Assembly (NCBI RefSeq): GCF_023273855.1
Contig: NZ_CP096884.1
Coordinates: 2,728,001-2,792,000, forward strand
Direction: 5' to 3'
From: Seonamhaeicola sp. ML3
Lineage (GTDB): Bacteria > Bacteroidota > Bacteroidia > Flavobacteriales > Flavobacteriaceae
DNA: 64,000 nucleotides
Shown here: in pieces, positions 8,008 to 16,765 of the stretch
How positions within the stretch are numbered: the first letter of the stretch is position 1
How the letters are laid out: each line of letters starts with the position of its first letter
Notes under the pieces: generated by a model
The model's input: only the letters and a program-made list of their open reading frames with translations
Databases searched by the model: none
What the model was told of the DNA's origin: nothing
Made by a program: the position numbers and the translations under genes

Positions 8008-10944
8008 ATGATTAATAAATCTTTTATGCGTCAAATCTGTTTTGTATTTCTTGCGCTTTCTGTTTTCAATATAACTTTAGGGCAAACTGTTTCTAATCCG
8101 CTGCTTGCTGAAGATGTCAATGCCCAAAAGAAATGGGTAGATAGTATATACAATACCATGACCTTAAAGGAGCGAGTGGGACAATTGTATATGGTTCAGG
8201 TCATGTCGAATCAAGACAGTAAGACTAAGACAAAGATTGTAAATCTCATCAAAAATCAAAAGATAGGAGGTATTATATACTCTAATGGCGGCCCTGTTAA
8301 ACAAGCCAAGTTAAATAACGAGTTACAAGCTATTTCTAAAACACCGTTACTTATTGGCATGGATGCCGAGTGGGGGTTGTGTATGCGATTGGACTCTACT
8401 TATGCTTTCCCATGGAATATGACTATGGGAGCAATAAGCGATAATAAATTAATAGAGAAAGCTGGAAAACATATTGGGGAACACTGTAAACGAATAGGTG
8501 TTCATTTTAATTTTGCTCCGGTAGTTGATATCAATACCAATCCTGAAAATCCTATAATAGGAAACCGTTCCTTTGGAGAAAGTAGAGATAACGTTACGGC
8601 AAAAGCATTAGCTTTTATGAAAGGCATGCAAGGGGCTGGAGTTCTTGCCAATGCCAAGCACTTTCCGGGACATGGTGATACAAGTCAAGATTCCCATAAA
8701 ACCTTACCCACAATCACGTTTGATGAAAAACGTATTGATTCTGTTGAATTATATCCATATAGACAGCTTATAAGAGCGGGGCTTTCTAGTGTTATGGTCG
8801 CACACTTAAATGTACCGAGTTTAGAAAGCAAACCAGGTTATCCTTCTTCTTTGTCGAAAAATATAGTAACCAATATTTTAAAGGAAACCCTAGGTTTTAA
8901 AGGATTAATTTTTACAGATGCCTTAACCATGAAGGGTGCAGCCGACTTCGATTTAACCGGAGACATAGATGTTGCAGCCTTTAAAGCAGGAAATGATGTT
9001 ATGTTAATGTCTGAAGATCCAGAAATAGGCATACTAAAAATTGTTAGAGCTTATAATGATGGCGAAATAACCGAGGCTAGGTTGGCGCATTCAGTAAAAA
9101 AGATTCTTCAAGCTAAATACAAGGTAGGTCTAAATACATATTCTCCTATCGGTCTGTATAATCTAAAGGACGATTTGAATAGGTTAGAAGATGATATCTT
9201 GTACGAAGAACTTATTGAAAACGCCATAACGGTTGTCGAAAACAAAGCAAATTTATTGCCGGTTAGACATTTAGAAACCAAAAAGATAGCTTATGTTCAA
9301 ATGGGAGACGATTCTGGTGCTGTGTTTTTTGATGAATTGAAAAAATATACAAAGATTCATCACGTTAAAGCAGAAACACTAGAAGCACTAAAGGGTAAGT
9401 TGCAGGCCTATAACACGGTTGTGATAGGTTTTCATAAATCGAATGCCAACCCTTGGAAATCCTATAAGTTTACAGAAGAAGAACTAATTTGGTTAGAAGA
9501 CATCGCTACGAGTCACGATGTTATTTTAAATATTTTTACAAGACCATACGCCTTAATAGATGTAAAGCATACTGAAAATATAGAAAGTATTATTGTTAGT
9601 TATCAAAACAGTGATATTGCACAACAAAAGTCGGCTCAAATGATTTTCGGGGCTCTAGAAGCCAAGGGAAGTTTGCCTGTTTCTGCAGGCGATAGTTTTA
9701 AACTAGGAGATGGTATACAACTCAATAGTTTAAAACGTTTAGGATACACCGTTCCAGAGCGTGTAGGCATGAGTACCATAAAACTTAAAAAAGTAGATTC
9801 TATTGCCAATTATGCCGTGAAATCTAAAATGACACCAGGTATTCAATTGTTAATCGCTAGAAGGGGAAAGGTTATTTACAATAAAAACTACGGCAAGCAT
9901 ACTTATGAAGGCAAAGAAAAAGTGAGTTTCGATGATATTTACGATTTGGCTTCTTTAACAAAAATATTGGCGACCTTGCCGCTTTTGATGGAGATGGAAG
10001 AACAAGGCCTCATCTCTTTAGATAGTAAACTTTCTGATATTATTCCAGAATATAAAGATTCTAATAAAGCAGATATAACCATACGCAGTATGTTGTCGCA
10101 TTATGCAAGGTTAAGACCTTGGGAGCCTTTTTACTATCATACATTAGATACGGTAACTAAAAAGCCAAGTGAAAAATATTATAGACGAACTAAAAGTGAA
10201 CAGTTTAATATCGCCGTAACCAAAAATTTATTTTTGAGGTCTGATTATCAAGATTCTATTCAAAAAATAATACGAGAATCTGAATTGCTCGATAATCTAA
10301 GATATAGATACAGTGATTTTCCGTATTATATCTTAAAGAAATTTATTGAAACCCATTACGACAAAGGATTAGAAGCATTAGTTCAAGAACATTTTTATAA
10401 ATCCTTAGGAGCTAATTATACGTTGTATAATCCGTATTATAAAATTAGCAACAAAAAGATAGTGCCCACTGAGATTGATGATTATTACAGGCATCAAAAA
10501 GTACATGGCTTTGTTCACGATATGGGAGCTGCCATGCAAAACGGCGTAGGAGGCCATGCAGGGGTGTTTAGTAATGCCAATGATGTCGCTAAAATAATGC
10601 AAATGTTCCTTCAAAAAGGTTATTATGGAGGTAAGCGCTATTTTAAGCCAGAGACAATGGAGAAGTTTAATACTTGTTATTATTGTGAGAAAGACAATAG
10701 AAGAGGTGTTGGTTTCGATAAACCTCAATTAGAAGATGAAGGACCAACATGTGGTTGTGTTTCCATGACAAGTTTCGGGCATTCAGGATTTACAGGAACT
10801 TACGCCTGGGCAGACCCAGAAGAAGAAATAGTATATGTGTTTTTGGCAAATAGAACGTATCCTCAAGCAGGAAAGAACCTATTGCTAAGAGAAAATATAA
10901 GAACTGAAATACAGCGCTTTATCTATGAAGCTATAGAGGAATAA
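8008..10944 (+). CDS. GH3 beta-N-acetylglucosaminidase fused to class C beta-lactamase-like domain
   Basis: Secreted enzyme of about 978 residues. The N-terminal half (about 35-380) is a glycoside hydrolase family 3 domain of the NagZ type, with KHFPGHGDTSQDSH (loop holding the His/Asp dyad) and FTDALTMKGA (nucleophile Asp). A GH3 C-terminal-like region follows (to ~560), then a serine beta-lactamase/penicillin-binding-like domain (about 600-978) with SLTK at residues 649-652 as the SxxK motif and HSGFTGT near the end. Both halves point to peptidoglycan turnover: removal of GlcNAc and possible peptide hydrolysis or esterase action. ATG 8008 or 8026 both give a signal peptide ending near TLGQ; a GTG at 7987 is less likely. 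bshA follows 19 bp downstream. Confidence 0.88.
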   Translation: MINKSFMRQICFVFLALSVFNITLGQTVSNPLLAEDVNAQKKWVDSIYNTMTLKERVGQLYMVQVMSNQDSKTKTKIVNLIKNQKIGGIIYSNGGPVKQAKLNNELQAISKTPLLIGMDAEWGLCMRLDSTYAFPWNMTMGAISDNKLIEKAGKHIGEHCKRIGVHFNFAPVVDINTNPENPIIGNRSFGESRDNVTAKALAFMKGMQGAGVLANAKHFPGHGDTSQDSHKTLPTITFDEKRIDSVELYPYRQLIRAGLSSVMVAHLNVPSLESKPGYPSSLSKNIVTNILKETLGFKGLIFTDALTMKGAADFDLTGDIDVAAFKAGNDVMLMSEDPEIGILKIVRAYNDGEITEARLAHSVKKILQAKYKVGLNTYSPIGLYNLKDDLNRLEDDILYEELIENAITVVENKANLLPVRHLETKKIAYVQMGDDSGAVFFDELKKYTKIHHVKAETLEALKGKLQAYNTVVIGFHKSNANPWKSYKFTEEELIWLEDIATSHDVILNIFTRPYALIDVKHTENIESIIVSYQNSDIAQQKSAQMIFGALEAKGSLPVSAGDSFKLGDGIQLNSLKRLGYTVPERVGMSTIKLKKVDSIANYAVKSKMTPGIQLLIARRGKVIYNKNYGKHTYEGKEKVSFDDIYDLASLTKILATLPLLMEMEEQGLISLDSKLSDIIPEYKDSNKADITIRSMLSHYARLRPWEPFYYHTLDTVTKKPSEKYYRRTKSEQFNIAVTKNLFLRSDYQDSIQKIIRESELLDNLRYRYSDFPYYILKKFIETHYDKGLEALVQEHFYKSLGANYTLYNPYYKISNKKIVPTEIDDYYRHQKVHGFVHDMGAAMQNGVGGHAGVFSNANDVAKIMQMFLQKGYYGGKRYFKPETMEKFNTCYYCEKDNRRGVGFDKPQLEDEGPTCGCVSMTSFGHSGFTGTYAWADPEEEIVYVFLANRTYPQAGKNLLLRENIRTEIQRFIYEAIEE

Positions 10945-10963
10945 AGCACTTAAAACTTAATAT

Positions 10964-12100
10964 ATGAATATTGGTATTGTATGTTATCCCACGTTTGGGG
11001 GAAGTGGTGTGGTAGCTACCGAGTTAGGTCTAGAGTTATCTAAACGTGGTCATGAAATACATTTTATTACCTATCGTCAACCCGTTAGGTTAGAGCTCAT
11101 TAGTAATAATGTGCACTATCACGAGGTTAATGTGCCAGAATACCCATTATTTCATTATCAGCCATATGAATTAGCGTTGTCCAGTAAGTTGGTTGATATG
11201 GTAAAGTTGCATAATATTGAAATTCTTCATGTACATTACGCAATACCTCATGCTTATGCCGCTTACACGGCTAAACAAATGCTTAAAGAAGAAGGGATTC
11301 ATGTCCCTATTGTTACTACACTTCACGGAACCGATATTACACTTGTTGGAAGTCATCCATTTTATAAACCCGCTGTTACATTTAGTATTAATAAATCTGA
11401 TGCGGTTACCGCGGTGTCTCAAAATCTAAAGGACGATACATTACGATTGTTTAATATTGAAAACGATATCAATGTAGTCCCTAACTTTATAGATTTAGAT
11501 AAATACAACCATAGTTTTACAGATTGCCAAAGGGGTATGATGGCAAACGAGCAAGAACGCATCATCACGCATATTAGTAATTTAAGGCCTGTCAAACGCG
11601 TTCAAGATGTTATTAGTGTGTTCTATAACATTCAAAAGGAAATGCCGGCTAAGCTTATGTTTATTGGGGAAGGTCCCGATAAAGAGGCTGTTGAAAGACA
11701 GTGTGCTGAACTAGGCATTACAGATAAAGTGATTTTCTTCGGAAGGAGTAACGAAATAGACAAGATTCTTTGTTTCAGTGACTTGTTTTTACTACCATCA
11801 GAAACAGAAAGTTTTGGTTTGGCTGCTTTAGAGGCAATGGCTTCTAGAGTTCCTGTGATTTCTAGTAACACAGGAGGTATTCCTGAAGTTAATATTCACG
11901 GTTTCTCAGGATTTCTAAGTGATGTTGGTGACATTGAGGATATGACGAAAAATGCACTTCATATTTTAAGTGATGATGAAACACTGAAACAATTTAAACA
12001 AAACGCACGTACCCAATCCCTAAAATTTGATATACATGCTATTGTTCCCCAATACGAGGCCATTTACGAAGATACGCTAACGAAGTGCTTGGTACTTTAA
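10964..12100 (+). CDS. bshA: N-acetyl-alpha-D-glucosaminyl L-malate synthase BshA
   Basis: First enzyme of bacillithiol synthesis: a GT4 glycosyltransferase joining UDP-GlcNAc and L-malate. 378 residues. The opening IGIVCYPTFGGSGVVATELG and the PVRLE segment after RGHEIHFITY are typical of BshA rather than of general GT4 enzymes. The C-terminal Rossmann domain has the GT4 E-x7-E pattern (PSETESFGLAALEAMA). It implies that this organism uses bacillithiol as a low-molecular-weight thiol; BshB and BshC are not in this window. Probably co-transcribed with the preceding GH3 gene. Confidence 0.92.
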   Translation: MNIGIVCYPTFGGSGVVATELGLELSKRGHEIHFITYRQPVRLELISNNVHYHEVNVPEYPLFHYQPYELALSSKLVDMVKLHNIEILHVHYAIPHAYAAYTAKQMLKEEGIHVPIVTTLHGTDITLVGSHPFYKPAVTFSINKSDAVTAVSQNLKDDTLRLFNIENDINVVPNFIDLDKYNHSFTDCQRGMMANEQERIITHISNLRPVKRVQDVISVFYNIQKEMPAKLMFIGEGPDKEAVERQCAELGITDKVIFFGRSNEIDKILCFSDLFLLPSETESFGLAALEAMASRVPVISSNTGGIPEVNIHGFSGFLSDVGDIEDMTKNALHILSDDETLKQFKQNARTQSLKFDIHAIVPQYEAIYEDTLTKCLVL

Positions 12101-12185
12101 TCTAAAAGAGCTTCCATTATGCTTGATGGGAGTAACGTGACATTACAGAGAAATTATATATAAGATTTTAAAAAAAACTTGAAAA

Positions 12186-12626
12186 ATGATTGAAGAAAAA
12201 CAGGAAACTAGTGTTCTAAAGTCCATTTCAAACAATTTAATGGTTCAAAATGTAGATGAGACTCTTAATTTTTACACTGGTATAGGGTTTAATATCGTGT
12301 ATAAATCTGCCAAAAATGGTGTTGCCTACTGGGCGTATATCAAGAAGGACAATGTTGAGTTATTCTTTCAAAGTAAAGAATCACTGACTAAAGAGTTTCC
12401 AGAGTTACAAAGCTATAGCAATGGGGGAGCATTAACATTATGGTTTCAAGTAGATAATATTTCTAAATGGTATGAAGAGGTTAAAGATAAGACTGATGTG
12501 ATTAGACCTTTTGGAATTACTGACTATAATGGAGCAAAAGAGTTTGTAATAAAAGATATTAATGGGTTTATACTTCATTTTTCAGATTTTGACTTAAAAG
12601 GAGAAATAAACAAGAGCGAGATGTAA
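12186..12626 (+). CDS. VOC-family (glyoxalase/bleomycin-resistance fold) protein
   Basis: 146 residues with one vicinal-oxygen-chelate unit pair: NLMVQNVDETLNFYTGIGFNI (beta-alpha start of module 1) and GALTLWFQVDNISKWYEEV plus FVIKDINGFILHFSDF (module 2). Metal-ligand positions cannot be assigned with confidence: the usual terminal Glu of the second module appears replaced (ILHFSDF). Substrate unknown. It stands 85 bp after bshA and converges with the minus-strand cluster that begins at 12722. Confidence 0.8.
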   Translation: MIEEKQETSVLKSISNNLMVQNVDETLNFYTGIGFNIVYKSAKNGVAYWAYIKKDNVELFFQSKESLTKEFPELQSYSNGGALTLWFQVDNISKWYEEVKDKTDVIRPFGITDYNGAKEFVIKDINGFILHFSDFDLKGEINKSEM

Positions 12627-12721
12627 TCAAAAGATTAAAGGGCTGTTACGATAAAGAGATATTAAAAATATTTTTAACTTTTGGTCTACAGTATTTAGTG
12701 TTGGGTTTAGAAAATTTACAT

Positions 12722-13093
12722 CTAAACATGCTGGTCAACCAAAATAGCATTGCCATCGGGGTCTAGTACTACAAAACTTGCAGGGCCTTTTGTAGATTCA
12801 TCAGCTTCACTTTGCAGGGTAACATTATTAGTTTTTAAATGTTTCTGAATCGTTCTAACATCATCAAACTGTTCTAAAGTATTAGCGTTTTCGTCCCAAC
12901 CGGGATTAAAAGTTAGGATATTGTTTTCGAACATGCCTTGAAAAAGTCCGATAATGGTACTTTCATTTTTCAAGATGAGATAATTTTGTTCAATATTCCC
13001 AGCAAATACCGTAAACCCTAAGGTTTCATAAAATGCTTTGGATTTATGGATATCCTTTACGGCAAGACTAACAGAAAAAGCGCCTAGTTTCAT
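12722..13093 (-). CDS. VOC-family protein
   Basis: 123 residues, single VOC domain: VSLAVKDIHKSKAFYETLGF opens module 1 and ASFVVLDPDGNAILVDQH closes module 2. The latter matches the F-x-DPDGN pattern of glyoxalase-like proteins. Substrate not assignable. It is last in a minus-strand run (13858-14898, 13552-13857, 13120-13539, 12722-13093) with gaps of 0, 12 and 26 bp, so probably the distal gene of that operon. It does not closely resemble the other VOC protein at 12186. Confidence 0.82.
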   Translation of the reverse strand: MKLGAFSVSLAVKDIHKSKAFYETLGFTVFAGNIEQNYLILKNESTIIGLFQGMFENNILTFNPGWDENANTLEQFDDVRTIQKHLKTNNVTLQSEADESTKGPASFVVLDPDGNAILVDQHV

Positions 13094-13119
13094 GTTACGA
13101 GTTTTTCTAAAGATACAAA

Positions 13120-13539
13120 TTATATACCTAGCATAGGAAGGTGCTTTACTTTGTGGTAGTTTAAAGTAGCTTTAATACATTGTTTAAGAGCTTCTTCATT
13201 TATGGAATCTCCTAGTTTAAAAACTATAGCCCGTTTGCCATCAAATGAAAATGTATCTCTAAATACTAACCTAAATGTAGTTACCAGTCTGCTTGTGCAT
13301 TGAAAATACATGGCATATTGATTGGGAGATTTTGAACTCCAATGTATTCTTAAGGTACTCCCATGCTTAGCAATATAGCTTGGTTCTCCCCATTTTAGAG
13401 TTTCTTCTAGTTGTGTTATTTCTTCCATTTCGTTTGCTGTCTCGAGGATTAAATCTCTAAGAAACAACATCTGGGTTTTTACCGAATTGGGATAATTCTC
13501 AAAAATATGTTCAACTTTCGGATTGGAGATTAATTTCAA
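13120..13539 (-). CDS. DUF1801-type (YdhG-like) protein
   Basis: 139 residues, cytoplasmic. The pattern IFENYPNSVKTQMLFLRDLI near the N-terminus and LKWGEPSYIAKHGSTLRIHW in the middle are characteristic of the DUF1801 fold, found in small proteins of unknown biochemical role. The W-G-x-P-x-Y core is intact. It is the third gene of the minus-strand run starting at 14898. No catalytic residues are known for the family, so no function is given. Confidence 0.82.
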   Translation of the reverse strand: MKLISNPKVEHIFENYPNSVKTQMLFLRDLILETANEMEEITQLEETLKWGEPSYIAKHGSTLRIHWSSKSPNQYAMYFQCTSRLVTTFRLVFRDTFSFDGKRAIVFKLGDSINEEALKQCIKATLNYHKVKHLPMLGI

Positions 13540-13551
13540 AACAAGTGGTAT

Positions 13552-13857
13552 TTATATTAGTGAAATTACTGCGAGTAATATGAAAATGGAGTATCCAATT
13601 ATTGAGATAATATATTTGTAATCTTTCTTTTCTTTTTTGATGACACATAAAACCGTAAGCGCGATTCTAGAGATTAGTAAAATGTTGGTCAATCCCATTA
13701 AAATGACCATGATGATACTATTGTAATCCGTAGGTTTTTCAATGCCTTCAGCTTCTATTAAAAGAGTTGAGGTGTTTGCTATCATGTAACCAACAAGTAT
13801 ATTGAGAACAACAAGGTATATCAAAAATCTAAAAGACCACGTTCTATAGTTAGTCAT
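13552..13857 (-). CDS. Small three-helix membrane protein of unknown function
   Basis: 101 residues with three hydrophobic segments (about 9-27, 46-70 and 80-100) separated by short charged loops (KKEKKDYK). No recognisable motif. Its ATG at 13857 directly abuts the stop codon of the upstream ThuA-like gene (13858), which points to translational coupling. Function unknown. Confidence 0.72.
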   Translation of the reverse strand: MTNYRTWSFRFLIYLVVLNILVGYMIANTSTLLIEAEGIEKPTDYNSIIMVILMGLTNILLISRIALTVLCVIKKEKKDYKYIISIIGYSIFILLAVISLI

Positions 13858-14898
13858 TTATTCAGGTTTGTAAATCCATTTACGTGAACTCGTACTATCG
13901 GCGGTTGGGAAATCCTTTGGGATGTCTTGAGTTACGTTTCCGGTAGCAGCCCATTCTGCGCCCCGTTGGAAAGTAGTAATGAAACCAGAACATTCAAAAG
14001 AGTAATCCATATGCCCAAGCGTAGAATGGAAAATTCTACCATTACCATAGTTTATGGTTAAAAGCATGGGTTCGTGTCGGCCTGTTCGTTTGGTGTCTTC
14101 ATTAGCATCGGAATAAGCCGTGGCAAGTATAGTCATATTTTTTGCAGGCCCTCTCATACGCTCATAAAGCTCATCTTTAGCATGGAGCCATTCCTCTGGA
14201 AGCCCTTTCATGATTGGATGGTCTTTTTCTCTTGTTTTTATTAAGAAGTTTTGCTGTTTGCCATGAGAACCACATATACCTTTAGACTCGTCGAATTCTA
14301 CTTCATTTTTATCATTATAATACACATAAGGCCCCGAGGTGTGGTCTCTGCCTCCCCAGGCGCCTAGGCCTATCATTTTATTAAACTCAAGCCAATTGCC
14401 CCACGGATTATTGGCAGCATGAACAGTAACCAAACCGCCCCCGTTTTTCATGTAGTTTTCAAAATTTACCTTAGTGCTTTCAGACCAATCGGATGACTTC
14501 CAACCAAAATTAGAGATAACCACATCGTAATTGTTAAAGTTGGGACTAAAATTTGGGTCCATTTTTGGAGTGTCTACAACCTGTCTTTCTTTACCATCAT
14601 TTAACGGATATAGTGATATAAGTTCTTTAATATCTGTAATGCCTTCAACTTCATTGTGATGAGGGCCAATCCAATTAAAATTAGTTCGGTTTATATCTAC
14701 TTCAAAAAGCCCAGTTTGTTCTAGGTAGTCTTTCATCATAAAAGTGCTCTTCGGCCATATACCATGACTGTTTTCCCCATCTATGATAAGCGCTTTTAAT
14801 TTTGGTTTTGCTTCAGGTTTTACCGATTTCGTTTTAGCCTTACAGCCAACAAGTAAAAGTGTGAGCAATAAAAAGTAATATGCGAGTTTACAGTGCAT
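13858..14898 (-). CDS. ThuA-like domain lipoprotein
   Basis: 346 residues. The N-terminus MHCKLAYYFLLLTLLLVGC is a lipoprotein signal with Cys19 as the lipidated residue, so the protein is membrane-anchored. The rest is a ThuA-like domain, a glutamine-amidotransferase-like fold associated with sugar metabolism in other bacteria. Markers are KALIIDGENSHGIWPKS, VVISNFGWKSSDWSE, GGGLVTVHAANN, DHPIMKGLPEEW and FHSTLGHMDYS. Bacteroidota often carry such proteins in carbohydrate loci, but here no sugar genes are adjacent. It heads a four-gene minus-strand run. Substrate unknown. Confidence 0.85.
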   Translation of the reverse strand: MHCKLAYYFLLLTLLLVGCKAKTKSVKPEAKPKLKALIIDGENSHGIWPKSTFMMKDYLEQTGLFEVDINRTNFNWIGPHHNEVEGITDIKELISLYPLNDGKERQVVDTPKMDPNFSPNFNNYDVVISNFGWKSSDWSESTKVNFENYMKNGGGLVTVHAANNPWGNWLEFNKMIGLGAWGGRDHTSGPYVYYNDKNEVEFDESKGICGSHGKQQNFLIKTREKDHPIMKGLPEEWLHAKDELYERMRGPAKNMTILATAYSDANEDTKRTGRHEPMLLTINYGNGRIFHSTLGHMDYSFECSGFITTFQRGAEWAATGNVTQDIPKDFPTADSTSSRKWIYKPE

Positions 14899-14991
14899 CT
14901 TTAATCTCTTATAAAGTTTATTCCCGAAAGATAAAGAATATAAAGAAAGCTATAGTTCGAAATTTTTCGAGTAGTTATTTTATACAAGAAA

Positions 14992-15061
14992 CTCATCTTG
15001 ATTTTGGTTAAAACTAAAAGTCAAGATGAGTTCAATAAAAAAAGCGCCGTTTTGGCGCTTT
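14992..15061 (-). terminator. Intrinsic terminator plus a second hairpin after the barrel gene
   Basis: On the minus strand, directly after the stop at 15070, the sequence AAAGCGCC (15061-15054), loop AAAAC, GGCGCTTT (15048-15041) followed by more T residues forms a textbook terminator. Further on, a second perfect 10-bp inverted repeat, CTCATCTTGA (14992-15001) with TCAAGATGAG (15021-15030), is separated by 19 nt and lacks a T tract. Confidence 0.8.
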
Positions 15062-15069
15062 AATATGTT

Positions 15070-15549
15070 TTAGAACTGATAACGAATACCCAGTGCGATA
15101 TCGAAATCTAGCCCATCGGTAAAATCACCAAAGCCCAGAGTTGGTCTAAAATCAAGCGAAAGAATAAGTGGTATTTCGAAATCATACTCAATACCTATAT
15201 CTCCGGCAACAAATATTTCGGTTTCATTTGTGTTGGCAAGGTTGTTTTTTCCATCGAATGCTGCTATACCACCACCGGCACCGGCAAACCAATTAAATCC
15301 TCCGTCGAGAGGGTAGACCCATTGGTATAACCCGGTTAGTTGAAAGGCGTTAAAGTCGTTGGCGTTTCTCCATCCTAAATCTGCCTCTAACCTGTTGTTT
15401 TCTCCCAATGCTCTTTGATAAGATAATTCGGCACCCAAACCATTACTATCTCCTAATCTTAAACCAATTGCATTGTCGGCTATGTTTTGAGCATTCATGG
15501 TTAGGGCAAAACCAAAAAACACCATTACTAATAAAGAAAGTTTTTTCAT
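15070..15549 (-). CDS. Small outer-membrane beta-barrel protein
   Basis: 159 residues with a signal peptide (MKKLSLLVMVFFGFALTMNAQ). The rest consists of alternating hydrophobic and polar strands rich in Gly and aromatic residues (IGLRLGDSNGLGAELSYQR, FNWFAGAGGGIAAFDG) and ends in the sequence IALGIRYQF, with the C-terminal Phe typical of outer-membrane barrels. Its size suits an eight-stranded barrel. A strong terminator follows. No ligand or function can be named. It stands alone between the ThuA run and the phosphoesterase gene. Confidence 0.78.
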   Translation of the reverse strand: MKKLSLLVMVFFGFALTMNAQNIADNAIGLRLGDSNGLGAELSYQRALGENNRLEADLGWRNANDFNAFQLTGLYQWVYPLDGGFNWFAGAGGGIAAFDGKNNLANTNETEIFVAGDIGIEYDFEIPLILSLDFRPTLGFGDFTDGLDFDIALGIRYQF

Positions 15550-15725
15550 AAGATTAATTTTTGTTGTTAACGTTGGACACTATTTAATAAATACGTCATA
15601 AATGATAATTCAGATGTATAACAAAAATAACGCCAAAAGCGCTATAATATTTATACTTGTATCAAGAATATTTGTTGTTTAGTGTAACTGATTTGATAAT
15701 CAGTGGTTTGTTGAAATAAGAGGTG

Positions 15726-16595
15726 TTATTTTTTTTCGTGCTTCTCAACAATGGTAATGGCGGCAATAAGATCTTTTACTTCTAAATCTTCCATGGTATC
15801 GTCTATGTAAAACGGAGCTAGCTTATCTTTGTTGTAGTTGTATATTTTCCAACGTCTAAACTGATATTCTAAGGCTGTAAAGTTTTCAACCCAGTCTCCA
15901 GAATTTAAATACATGGTACTACCATGTTTATTCTCTTTGTACTCCATTTTGGGTTGGTGTATGTGTCCGCATACCACATAGTCATAACCGTTTTCGATGG
16001 CTAAATCGGAAATTACGGTTTCGTAATCATTGATGAATTTAACTGCTTTTTTTACGCTATTCTTAATTTTTTTAGAGAGTGAGTAGCGTTCTTTTCCTCG
16101 CTTTTCAAGGAACCAATTAACAAAACGATTCAGTAAAATTAATATGTCGTACCCGTAACCTCCAAGCTTAGCAAGCCATTTGGCTTGTTGTATGGATACG
16201 TCGAAAACATCGCCATGAAAGAACCAACCTTTTTTCCCATCAAGATCAAGAACAAGTTTGTCCTTTATTGCGATATTGCCAATAGCTGTACCGCTAAACT
16301 TCCTAAGCATTTCGTCATGATTGCCTGTTATGTAGTGTATTTCTACACCGTCGGCAGCCATATCCATAATCTTTTTGATGACTTTTAAGTGCGACTTCGG
16401 AAAATACCGTTTACTAAACTGCCAAATATCAATAATATCACCATTCAAAATTAATTTTTTGGGTTCTATACTATTTAAATAGGTTAGTAAATGTTTGGCA
16501 TGGCAACCGTAGGTGCCTAAATGCACATCAGATATTACGGCAACTTCTATTTTTCTTTTAATCTTCAATGTTAGGGTACAACAAGGTTTATGCAA
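15726..16595 (-). CDS. LpxH-like metallophosphoesterase (UDP-2,3-diacylglucosamine diphosphatase family)
   Basis: 289 residues, cytoplasmic or peripheral. All metallophosphoesterase motifs are visible: ISDVHLGTYG (D-x-H), LNGDIIDIW (G-D), ITGNHDEML (G-N-H-D) and VVCGHIHQPKM (G-H-x-H). This arrangement and length match the LpxH/YbbF-type family, which cleaves UDP-2,3-diacylglucosamine to lipid X in lipid A synthesis. Bacteroidota may encode more than one such protein, so this one may act on another diphosphate lipid; hence no gene symbol. A hairpin at 15687-15704 lies beyond its stop but lacks a T tract. It diverges from aroC. Confidence 0.8.
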   Translation of the reverse strand: MHKPCCTLTLKIKRKIEVAVISDVHLGTYGCHAKHLLTYLNSIEPKKLILNGDIIDIWQFSKRYFPKSHLKVIKKIMDMAADGVEIHYITGNHDEMLRKFSGTAIGNIAIKDKLVLDLDGKKGWFFHGDVFDVSIQQAKWLAKLGGYGYDILILLNRFVNWFLEKRGKERYSLSKKIKNSVKKAVKFINDYETVISDLAIENGYDYVVCGHIHQPKMEYKENKHGSTMYLNSGDWVENFTALEYQFRRWKIYNYNKDKLAPFYIDDTMEDLEVKDLIAAITIVEKHEKK

Positions 16596-16765
16596 ATAAC
16601 CACTTTTACTATTATGTAAACATTATCTTATAATTATCTGTATATGAGAATATTGTTAAGCAAACGTTATGTGGAAGGTGATGGATACGGCCTGTTTGGT
16701 ATGATTTCAGCGGTTTAATTTTCGTATATGTGATAATAGAATTATTTTAGCGCAAAACTTTAGAC

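Noticed and set aside
15687-15704. Terminator after the LpxH-like gene (ACTGATT-TGAT-AATCAGT)
   Set aside because: The hairpin is real but AT-rich and has no following T tract; I cannot assign a role.
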